DNA of 32,250 bases from Verrucomicrobiota bacterium (GTDB taxonomy: Bacteria > Verrucomicrobiota > Verrucomicrobiia > Verrucomicrobiales > DEV007): positions 1-32,250 of the forward strand of contig JAJRVS010000177.1 in NCBI GenBank assembly GCA_024277195.1, in the 5' to 3' direction. Below are positions 23,353-30,176 of this stretch, piece by piece. Within the stretch, counting starts at the first letter, position 1; each line of letters begins with the position of its first letter. The notes below the pieces were generated by a model. The model had not been told where the DNA came from and did not search any database. It saw only the letters and a program-made list of their open reading frames with translations. The position numbers and the translations under genes were made by a program.

Positions 23353-24573
23353 ATGTCTGAGAACCAGAAAGTTTTGTTATCGGTGGTGGGGGCTGTGGCA
23401 GCGCATGTGTTGCTGTTGCTCGGCTTGGCTGCGTTTCTGGCCCTGGCCAGTGAGTATGGGCCGCAGCAGGCGGAAGCGGCGGCGGCTCCCGAGGAGGTGA
23501 CGATCATGCTGGAGGATTTGATCACGGAGGAGGTGGTGGAGCCAGAGCAACAGTATCTGAGGACTTCTGCGGATCAGCAGGCGGAAAAAGCACCCGAGCA
23601 AGCTCAATTTCATTCGGATCGAGATACTTTGGCAGCGACTGAGTTGGCTCCCCGTCCGGATGATCCCAAGGCGATGGCAGTGCCGACTTTGGATGGCAAG
23701 CGGGAAAAGGCGTGGCTGGAGATGAAAAAGCGAAAGTTTGTCGACGGGGAGTTTGATGAAAAATCGCTCAGCAGTCGTCCGGTGGTGCCGCGCAGTGCGA
23801 GCGGGGCGATGAAAAAATTCGAACCAACGCCGCAGCCGTTGGAGAAGCCGGTGGATTCGAATGAAAAGGTCAAACCGGATAAAGCGGAAAAGCTCACCCG
23901 TCGTCCGCAGGGGGAAATGGCGGATCAATCGCAGATGCAGAAGAGCCAACAGAGCTTTATCGATCCTGATTTGAACGAAGAAGGGATGCAGGTGGGGCCT
24001 ACAGAGGATGATGAGGATCAGCTCGCCAAGCGGGATCGAGAGGCTGAAAAAACGGACAAGATTGAGAACGAGCCGAAAAAAGTGATGATTGCAACGCCGA
24101 TCTCGGCAATGGCGATGGAGGCTCGTGAGCAGGCGGAAGCCCAGGCCGCCAGTGCGGATATTCCTCCCACGCCCAAACCTCCGTCGGACAAACCTTCGTT
24201 TACCCCGGAGACGGATATCAACAAAGTGGCGGGCACGATTTCCAATCGCGGAGTGGCGGCGATGGACGTGGAGGCGTCGGAGTTGGGCAAGTATAAAAAA
24301 AAGGTGACCCAGGCGATCGAGCGTAAGTGGCACCGCTACCGGGAACGCCATGCAGATTACGCGACTTTTGGCAGTTTGCGGATCAAGTTCAAGGTGAATG
24401 AAAAAGGGAAACCCGTCAATCTCAAGACGGTGCGCAACAACTCGAACACGGTGATGACGGAATTCACCCTGAGATCGATCCTCGATGCTGACATCCCGCC
24501 GATGCCAAGAAACATCAAAGAACTATTGCGCGGAAGGGGTCTGGAGATTACTTACGACGTGATTATTTATTAG
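23353..24573 (+). CDS. TonB/TolA-like energy transducer
   Basis: About 406 residues from the ATG at 23353; an in-frame TTG at 23335 lies inside a repeat and is less likely. One N-terminal membrane anchor (VLLSVVGAVAAHVLLLLGLAAFLALA) is followed by a long charged, Pro/Glu/Lys-rich periplasmic spacer (about 45-310). A C-terminal TonB-like domain closes it: KYKKKVTQAIERKWHRYRE, FGSLRIKFKVNEKGKPVNLKTVRNN and a final PPMPRNIKELL segment. It should span the periplasm and couple the ExbB-ExbD proton motor encoded just downstream to an outer-membrane receptor. TolA is the alternative name. Confidence 0.82.
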   Translation: MSENQKVLLSVVGAVAAHVLLLLGLAAFLALASEYGPQQAEAAAAPEEVTIMLEDLITEEVVEPEQQYLRTSADQQAEKAPEQAQFHSDRDTLAATELAPRPDDPKAMAVPTLDGKREKAWLEMKKRKFVDGEFDEKSLSSRPVVPRSASGAMKKFEPTPQPLEKPVDSNEKVKPDKAEKLTRRPQGEMADQSQMQKSQQSFIDPDLNEEGMQVGPTEDDEDQLAKRDREAEKTDKIENEPKKVMIATPISAMAMEAREQAEAQAASADIPPTPKPPSDKPSFTPETDINKVAGTISNRGVAAMDVEASELGKYKKKVTQAIERKWHRYRERHADYATFGSLRIKFKVNEKGKPVNLKTVRNNSNTVMTEFTLRSILDADIPPMPRNIKELLRGRGLEITYDVIIY

Positions 24574-24647
24574 TTCGGTAACCGTTATTAATCGTTTCAA
24601 GTGGATCGTATGCAGACTGGATCATTTTCATCATCGTTATTTCTGTT

Positions 24648-24662
24648 GGAGACTGAATCTCC
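24648..24662 (+). promoter_or_regulatory. Hairpin over the candidate ribosome-binding site of exbB
   Basis: GGAGA-CTGAA-TCTCC forms a perfect 5-bp stem that ends one base before the ATG at 24664. The GGAG arm is the only Shine-Dalgarno-like sequence here, so folding would hide it. A regulatory role is speculative. Confidence 0.35.
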
Positions 24663-24663
24663 G

Positions 24664-25383
24664 ATGAATCACCAGGTTTGGGAATTTCTACTCTCGGGTG
24701 GGATTTTCATGTTGTTCATTGTGATCTGTTCCTTCATTGCGGTTTCGGTGGTGATTCACCGTTTGCTGTCACTGCGCAAACAAGCGGTGTTGCCGAATGA
24801 CGTGATGGAGGCGATTGAGCAGGCAGACCGGCAATTCAGCCAAGGGGATTTCAGCAGTGCCACCTCGGTGATCAATAGAGATAATTCGGTGCTGGCGCGG
24901 GTGGCGCGGGTGGCTTTGTCTCCGGAACATGACAACCGGGAGGAAGCGAGCGAGGCGGTCGAGGCGGTGGCGCGGGAAGAAGTGCTGAAAATGCAGACGG
25001 GGCTGGCGGTGCTGGAGGTGGTGATAACGATTTCTCCCCTGCTTGGGCTATTGGGAACGGTGAGTGGTTTGGTCAGTGTGTTTGCTACTTTTGGTGATGC
25101 GGGAGCGGAGATTCCGGATCCGAGTATTTTGGCTGCGGGTATTGCCAAGGCTTTAAATACGACGATTGGAGGTTTGGCGGTGGCGGTGCCGACGGTGGTG
25201 GCGCACAGTTATTTGTCCAAGCGTATCGAGGGAATGGCGGTGAGGATGGAGGTGCTGATGGCGAGTTTGCTGCATGCGTACTATCGTTATGGCGGTGGTA
25301 GTTTCCAGATGGCGGCGGAGGACAAAGCAGAGGGTGGAAGTAAGGGAGAGAATAAAGGCAAAACAACGCAGGCAAGGGACTGA
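24664..25383 (+). CDS. exbB: ExbB/TolQ/MotA-family proton channel
   Basis: About 239 residues. One N-terminal membrane helix (GGIFMLFIVICSFIAVSVVI) precedes a cytoplasmic helical region. Two more helices follow, with the family signature LEVVITISPLLGLLGTVSGLVSVFATFG and IAKALNTTIGGLAVAVPTVVAHSYL. ExbB pentamers use the proton gradient to drive TonB or TolA. I prefer ATG 24664 because it places the first helix near the N-terminus; ATG 24610 and GTG 24601 remain open in frame. It lies between the TonB-like and ExbD genes. Confidence 0.88.
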   Translation: MNHQVWEFLLSGGIFMLFIVICSFIAVSVVIHRLLSLRKQAVLPNDVMEAIEQADRQFSQGDFSSATSVINRDNSVLARVARVALSPEHDNREEASEAVEAVAREEVLKMQTGLAVLEVVITISPLLGLLGTVSGLVSVFATFGDAGAEIPDPSILAAGIAKALNTTIGGLAVAVPTVVAHSYLSKRIEGMAVRMEVLMASLLHAYYRYGGGSFQMAAEDKAEGGSKGENKGKTTQARD

Positions 25384-25430
25384 TGGCGCGGTGAAAATTT
25401 TTGGTGTAAAAAACACGAGATAGTCAGCAG

Positions 25431-25853
25431 GTGAAATTTTATACTCACAAACGAGCACAGCCTACGGTGCCGATCATTTCCTTGATCGACATCCTGGCCA
25501 TTTTGTTGATATTTTTCATCGCCACCACTACTTTCAAACAGAAGGAGGCCCTGGTGAATGTGGCTCTGCCGAAATCGACTGAGATGGCATCGTCCACTGA
25601 GAAAAATTTACGCACGACTCTATCGGTGAGCAAGGACGAGCAGATCACCCTAGGGGAGCAACCGGTGACTTTGGAGACTTTGGCGCAAGCTTTGAGGGAT
25701 TTAAAAAAGAGACAACCCGAGCTGAAGTTACAGTTGAAGGTGGACAAGGGGGTTGAGTTGGGCATGGTGGTGAAGATCTGGGATGAGGCGCGCAAAGCAA
25801 AAATTGAAATATCGGATATCCCTTTGAGGATATTGACGGGTAAGAAAAAATAG
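25431..25853 (+). CDS. exbD: ExbD/TolR-family protein
   Basis: 140 residues. A short cytoplasmic N-terminus leads into one membrane helix, VPIISLIDILAILLIFFIATTTF. This carries the family's conserved intramembrane aspartate (D20), which is required for proton-driven function. A periplasmic TolR/ExbD domain follows (SVSKDEQITLGEQPVTLETLAQAL, LKLQLKVDKGVELGMVVKIWDEARKAKI). The GTG start fits the family's N-terminal length. It follows exbB by 47 bases and precedes def by 28, so tonB-like, exbB, exbD and def probably form one transcript. Confidence 0.88.
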   Translation: MKFYTHKRAQPTVPIISLIDILAILLIFFIATTTFKQKEALVNVALPKSTEMASSTEKNLRTTLSVSKDEQITLGEQPVTLETLAQALRDLKKRQPELKLQLKVDKGVELGMVVKIWDEARKAKIEISDIPLRILTGKKK

Positions 25854-25881
25854 CAGCCAAAATTTTAAAAAGACAAATAAT

Positions 25882-26436
25882 ATGGTTAGGGATATTGTGT
25901 TATGGGGAGATCCGGTTTTGCGGGAAAAAGGCAAGCTGGTTGGCGAGGTGACTGACAAAATCAGAACTTTGGCTGATGACATGTTGGAGACGATGCGCGA
26001 GGCGGAAGGGGTTGGGCTGGCGGCCCAACAAGTGGGGGAAGCGCTGCAGTTGGCGGTGATCGATGTGTCGCATGATGAAGAATGTGTGTCTTATCTGCGG
26101 GTGAATGGAGAGCCGTGTCAGTTGGCGGACATCATGCCGCTGGTTTTTGTGAATCCAGAACTTGAGATGGGTTCTTCGCGGGAAGTTGATAGCGAGGGTT
26201 GTCTGTCATTTCCCGAGTTACGTATCGACGTGAGGCGCCCATTGGATGTGACTGCCCGGGTGCAGACTTTGGATGGCGAAGAGTTGTTGATCGAGACGGA
26301 CGGTTTGTTTTCCCGTGCTTTGCAGCATGAAGTGGATCATCTTTTCGGGATCCTGTTCATTGATCGCCTGAGCACCGCACGCAAGATGTCGATGAAACGC
26401 CGTTTGAAGGAATTGCGTCAGATGTATAATGAGTGA
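25882..26436 (+). CDS. def: Peptide deformylase
   Basis: 184 residues. It removes the formyl group from the N-terminal methionine of new proteins. All three family motifs are intact: GVGLAAQQVG (43-52), EGCLSFPE (105-112, metal-ligand C107) and the zinc/iron-binding QHEVDHLFG with HEVDH at 149-153. It is the last gene of the tonB-exbB-exbD-def run; no formyltransferase gene is adjacent in this window. An insertion of about 10 residues lies before the second motif (EECVSYLRVNGEPCQLADIMP). Confidence 0.95.
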   Translation: MVRDIVLWGDPVLREKGKLVGEVTDKIRTLADDMLETMREAEGVGLAAQQVGEALQLAVIDVSHDEECVSYLRVNGEPCQLADIMPLVFVNPELEMGSSREVDSEGCLSFPELRIDVRRPLDVTARVQTLDGEELLIETDGLFSRALQHEVDHLFGILFIDRLSTARKMSMKRRLKELRQMYNE

Positions 26437-26531
26437 GCGGTAGTTTTTTTGATTGTGGGCTTGTCGAGAGCGGTGCTTGGCGATAGATTTGTCTTATTGC
26501 CCGTATGGGGTTGTGAGCTTCAAGCTAAGTG

Positions 26532-27659
26532 ATGATGAAAAAAAACTTCCTATCCCGAAAATTATTGCCCGGTGTTTTGTTTTATGGGTTTTGTCTGTTT
26601 CCTCCGCTTATGCCCAAGGGGCAGGCTCAAGAATTGACGCCTGATCAGATCGAACAAATCAGCGCACAATTAGCTGCCATTCGCAAAGTTCTGAAAGAGA
26701 AATCCAGTGATCGTAATCAAAATGCAGCGGATGTGTTTTTATCAGCATCGGGAAGCGGTAAAGCGGCATTGGCTCTGTATGTGCAGTGTTATAAGAAGGT
26801 GAATTTTGAGATGGAGGGGCGGGAGGATTCGGAATTCCGGGATTGGCGGGACAGGCAATCCGATCGCTTTCGCAATGATGCGTTCATCGAAGGGCTGCGG
26901 CTGCAGTTGAGGTATTTGGGGCTCAGCTGCAAAGCGGCCGAGGCGAAAAAACTTTCAGCTGTGTTTGGGGATTTGATTTCTTATGTGAATAGTCTGACTC
27001 AATTGAAAGAAATGCCAGGCAATGAAGCGATGCAGTCGATCAATGGAACGGTGTTCGCCAAGGCTTATGAATTGGACAAACAGTTAGCCAAAAATAAATC
27101 CTGGGAATCGGTGCCCTACAACATTGCCGGGATTTATGAAAAGACGATTTTGCCCTACCTGCGTGAAGAAAGTCCCGAACGTCTGGCCAGTGCCTGGGAC
27201 AAACGCATCGAGCAAGAGACCCAGGTGGTGGTGTTTTTGGAAAAAGAAAAAGCGAAACAACAGAAGGGCAGCCGTGATGATAAACGAGCGGTTCGCAACA
27301 AACAGGCGCAACGGCGCCAGGGCAATGGTGGGACGGTGTTGAGGACACATGACAAAGAATTTTTCATTCGTGAAACCCTGCCTGGGCTCAAGTGGGGCAA
27401 GCTGGTGGATTTGTTCAAATATGAAAATCGCCCCAAGGCGGCGATGGAAATGTTGAACTTCATCAAAGAGAATATCAAAAACCCCAAGGCTGAAGAGTGG
27501 ATGAGCGCGTTCACTGCTTTACTGTCAGAGCCAGCTGCGGGGACAGTGGCTCCTGTTGAGAATGCGCCGCCAGCGGTCACTCCAACGGTGGTTCCTAATA
27601 AAGCCAGTAATCCAGGAAGCTCGAAATCGGGCAAGGTTCCTGCAGGTTTTGATTCATAG
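26532..27659 (+). CDS. Secreted protein of unknown function
   Basis: About 375 residues. A signal peptide (KKNFLSRKLLPGVLFYGFCLFPPLMPKGQAQ) is followed by a mostly helical body: LTPDQIEQISAQLAAIRKVLKEK, LYVQCYKKVNFEMEGRE, KSWESVPYNIAGIYEKTILPYLRE. A basic, Gln-rich patch (KAKQQKGSRDDKRAVRNKQAQRRQG) and a low-complexity Pro/Ala/Val/Ser tail end the protein. I recognise no domain. Three start codons run together (GTG, ATG, ATG at 26529-26537); I chose the first ATG. It lies 95 bases after def. Confidence 0.72.
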   Translation: MMKKNFLSRKLLPGVLFYGFCLFPPLMPKGQAQELTPDQIEQISAQLAAIRKVLKEKSSDRNQNAADVFLSASGSGKAALALYVQCYKKVNFEMEGREDSEFRDWRDRQSDRFRNDAFIEGLRLQLRYLGLSCKAAEAKKLSAVFGDLISYVNSLTQLKEMPGNEAMQSINGTVFAKAYELDKQLAKNKSWESVPYNIAGIYEKTILPYLREESPERLASAWDKRIEQETQVVVFLEKEKAKQQKGSRDDKRAVRNKQAQRRQGNGGTVLRTHDKEFFIRETLPGLKWGKLVDLFKYENRPKAAMEMLNFIKENIKNPKAEEWMSAFTALLSEPAAGTVAPVENAPPAVTPTVVPNKASNPGSSKSGKVPAGFDS

Positions 27660-27775
27660 TTTGATTATCAGACTTAAACTTCTAATAGGCTGAATCGCTA
27701 GAGTCCGCTAACGAATGGTGTTGCTCTATTATTTAGTCTTGATTCATTGATAGGGAATAGCTAGGATTTTTTATC

Positions 27776-27959
27776 GTGTCACTGTTTGATCGTTATTTTA
27801 TTGGGTGGTTCTTATTACTGGTTTTTGTCTGCACAGGGCAGGTGGTATGAGGTGCTTAAAGAGAGTAAGGAAGAAAGACGTGTGACGCCGGAGTTAAAAA
27901 AGGTAAATGGTGAGATCAGCAATGTTCCGCTCAAGAAAATAAATAAATCAAAAAAATGA
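27776..27959 (+). other. Small ORF region coupled to the next gene, possibly frameshifted
   Basis: A GTG at 27776 with AGGA nine bases upstream opens a hydrophobic peptide (SLFDRYFIGWFLLLVFVCTGQ) that stops at 27850. The next frame, open from 27765, reads WYEVLKESKEERRVTPELKK and on through IPLKK-like residues to a TGA at 27957-27959, which overlaps the ATG of the following gene (ATGA). Either a small secreted or membrane protein of about 60 residues carries a frameshift near 27840, or a TTG at 27786 starts an intact one. The rest of the 27660-27955 gap holds nothing recognisable. Confidence 0.35.
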
Positions 27960-28792
27960 GCCGATTAGTTTTTAACATACGGGTGTTCATTTTTTTACTT
28001 TTTATTAATTTGTTTGTTCCTCCACTTTTCGGTGAAGACGATTGGATTGATGACTTCATCATTTTGCAATTTATGAATTGCAATGAAGTAGTTGAAATGT
28101 CTCGTTCTAATGGTCTTTCTTTTGAGGCTCTTAAAAAACAAGATTTACGGCAAGTTCGGGTAGAGGCTGGGCTCAGAAAAAAGAACGCGAGCGAACAAAA
28201 CGTAGATTTAAGTTTGTTCGAATATACAATTATTGGGCAGGATTATAGTAGTTACACGATCAAAGCAATTAATTTAGTTGGCGGACGAGGATACGTTTAT
28301 GATCCTCGATGGACTTGCGTAAGGCTTATTTTTTCATCAGATCATAAACGCAAGTTAATGGCTCCTTGGATTAGGAGCTACTACAATCAAAATCTCAATG
28401 TATTGGAGGAAAGGTTGCTGTTTTTGGCATTACCTTATTCTAACGGAATCACTCATCCTACTAAAACATCTGAGGATAAAGCTATGGTTATGCGCACTAT
28501 TGCGCAATATTTGGGAGATTTTCTAGATATTGAGGATATGCGGGAATTTGTTTATGACGTTGCGTTTAATCATAAAGATGTAACTACGCGGATGTTGTGC
28601 ATTAGCAGTATTTTAAGTGTTTTTGAATCATTGCCTGTAGAAGTTAGAAAGGAGCTGAAGGGCAGAGTAGAAAGACAGAAAGCAAAAATACAAACATCTC
28701 CTGAAACAGAGAGAGAGTTAAAATATTTAACATACCTGCATAAGAAATTAATTGTCGATAAGCCTATATTAGTTGTTCCGGAGGACAATTGA
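27956..28792 (+). CDS. AT-rich secreted protein of unknown function
   Basis: 278 residues with a clear signal peptide (FNIRVFIFLLFINLFVPPLFG). The mature protein opens with EDDWIDDFIILQFMNCNEVVEMS. It includes an aromatic stretch (YTIIGQDYSSYTIKAINLVGGRGYVYDP) and ends in a Lys/Glu-rich helix. No family is recognised. Its base composition is visibly lower in GC than the flanking genes, with many AAA, ATT and TTT codons, which suggests horizontal origin. The ATG overlaps the stop of a small upstream ORF, so translation may be coupled. Confidence 0.65.
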   Translation: MSRLVFNIRVFIFLLFINLFVPPLFGEDDWIDDFIILQFMNCNEVVEMSRSNGLSFEALKKQDLRQVRVEAGLRKKNASEQNVDLSLFEYTIIGQDYSSYTIKAINLVGGRGYVYDPRWTCVRLIFSSDHKRKLMAPWIRSYYNQNLNVLEERLLFLALPYSNGITHPTKTSEDKAMVMRTIAQYLGDFLDIEDMREFVYDVAFNHKDVTTRMLCISSILSVFESLPVEVRKELKGRVERQKAKIQTSPETERELKYLTYLHKKLIVDKPILVVPEDN

Positions 28793-28802
28793 ATCGAGGG
28801 CG

Positions 28803-28818
28803 GTCAGCAAATTCTGAC
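28803..28818. other. Hairpin just after the AT-rich gene
   Basis: GTCAG-CAAATT-CTGAC, 5-bp perfect stem, 10 bases after the stop codon. There is no T-run after it. A 9-base string ACAAATCTT occurs beside it (28817-28825) and again at 28855-28863. Confidence 0.3.
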
Positions 28819-28868
28819 AAATCTTCTAACTTGTTGTGCCTCCGGTGTCAGTCAACAAATCTTAACTA

Positions 28869-29121
28869 ATGGCGCGCACCCCAAAACCAAACGCTTCCGC
28901 TGAACTCGAACCACGCCGCCGCCGCTGTGGGCAGTTACGGTGAGAGGTTCAGCCCGGGCTACCTAGGCAGCTGGATCAAGCGCGCGTTGAGGAGCGTGGG
29001 CATCGAGCGAGAGGGGAGTTGCCATTTGTTGCGCCACACACATGCTGGAGAACGGGCGCACATAAGGTTTATCCAGCAGTTGCTCGGCCATGCCAGGGGC
29101 GACACCATCAGCATCTACTAG
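28869..29121 (+). pseudogene. Remnant of a tyrosine recombinase/integrase
   Basis: The frame at 28927-29121 encodes the catalytic end of a phage/Xer-type integrase: YLGSWIKRALRSVGIEREGSCHLLRHTHA with the HxxR motif, then IRFIQQLLGHARGDTISIY ending at the catalytic tyrosine. The core domain and first arginine are missing. In the THAGERAHIRF stretch the neighbouring frame reads MLENG, so small compensating indels have hit it. A stub from ATG 28869 (MARTPKPNASAELEPRRRR) may be the N-terminus of the same or another deleted gene. Confidence 0.7.
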
Positions 29122-29210
29122 GTGGGCATCCTACAGTTGAGGGCGGTACATGCGAAATGAACGACAAAAATGAATTGGAAAGGGTAGGGACAGTGGGTTA
29201 CACTGGACGC

Positions 29211-29474
29211 ATGACGATCACCCATCAAACGCTACTCGACGAGGAAGGGAAACCTACTGCGGCGGTCATCCCGTGGGACGAGTTCCGGGTGATCAGAGCG
29301 GAGCTTGAGGAAGTGGAAGGCGCCCCGCTTAGCCCGGAGTGGAAGGCTGAACTGGATCGTCGGATGCAGGGAATCAAAGACGGCACCACCAAGGGGATTC
29401 CCCATGACGAGGTCATGGATAATGTCAGGGGGCGTCTCGCCCAACTTCGCAAGGAAGCAAAACAGGGCGCATGA
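29211..29474 (+). CDS. Antitoxin of a RelE/ParE-type toxin-antitoxin pair
   Basis: About 87 residues from ATG 29211; ATG 29157 is an in-frame alternative adding 18 residues. The N-terminal part (THQTLLDEEGKPTAAVIPWDEFRVIRAEL) looks like the Phd/YefM-style DNA-binding antitoxin fold. The C-terminal part (SPEWKAELDRRMQGIKDGTTKGIPHDEVM) resembles the addiction-module component that wraps the toxin. Its stop overlaps the toxin start by four bases (ATGA, 29471-29474), the usual antitoxin-first coupling. The identification rests on pairing and pattern. Confidence 0.78.
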   Translation: MTITHQTLLDEEGKPTAAVIPWDEFRVIRAELEEVEGAPLSPEWKAELDRRMQGIKDGTTKGIPHDEVMDNVRGRLAQLRKEAKQGA

Positions 29475-29767
29475 ATTTAAGGTGGGACGATGAGGCTGAG
29501 CTTGAATTTTCCGAGGCCGCTGTTTATTATTATTTTGGAGAGCCGGGACTGGATGAACACTTTATCCGGAGCGTGGAGGAGGCCGTGGAAACTATCGTGC
29601 AAGACCCGTTGCGGGCGAGGGAGTTTGACGGGCGCTATCGCAAGCTCAATACGGAGATATTCCCCTACCAGGTGATCTATGCAATTGTAGATGACACCCT
29701 ATGGATAGTGGCTGTGATGCATCAAAGCCGGAAGCCGGGATATTGGAAAGGGCGGTTGAAAGACTGA
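29471..29767 (+). CDS. RelE/ParE-family toxin
   Basis: 98 residues, the normal size for this superfamily. It opens with LRWDDEAELEFSEAAVYY and ends with FPYQVIYAIVDDTLWIVAVMHQSRKPGYWKGRL, the family's strand pair with conserved Arg and aromatic residues (REFDGRYRKLN, HQSRKPGYW). RelE members cut mRNA on the ribosome, whereas ParE members poison gyrase; this sequence does not decide between them. It is translationally coupled to its antitoxin and lies just after an integrase remnant. Confidence 0.85.
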   Translation: MNLRWDDEAELEFSEAAVYYYFGEPGLDEHFIRSVEEAVETIVQDPLRAREFDGRYRKLNTEIFPYQVIYAIVDDTLWIVAVMHQSRKPGYWKGRLKD

Positions 29768-30176
29768 GTTCGATTTTTTGATTCGAGTTGCCACCTGCAA
29801 CTCTCACCTCTGTAAGCAGGGGCAGGGGGTAAAAAATTTCCGGTCCCAGAACAGCAGACATGGGGTGACCCTATTCTGATACCATTCTGAACTATCGCTG
29901 CAGATTATTAGAACTTTGCGTATTGGCTTCAATGTGTGGAATGGATTGGCAATTTGACTTCGGGTAGTTTCCTCCAGCTGTTTTCGCTTTGCTACGGCTG
30001 TGTATTCCCCTGCCTCCCCAAGACCCACGCAATACCATTACGTCCCACATCCAATACTGTCATCGCTTGAATTAATCCCGCGTTTAAAAATCACAAGTTT
30101 CATTTCAGTGAACTTCTGAGAAGCACTTTATGTCCGCTGAATAAGCTTGTGGGCGGGTGGGATCGTTGCATAGTGA
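29768..30176. other. Intergenic stretch of about 400 bases, no gene recognised
   Basis: Neither strand has a convincing gene; the longest minus-strand frame (74 codons, 29804-30028) has no recognisable content. A GGGGTGACCC palindrome lies at about 29854-29863, and CTTCTGAGAAG near 30112-30122 forms a small hairpin. It may be residue of the decayed mobile patch upstream. Confidence 0.4.

Noticed and set aside
23377-24351. 324-codon minus-strand frame
   Set aside because: Arg/His/Leu-rich shadow of the TonB-like gene in the opposite strand; no domain or start signal.
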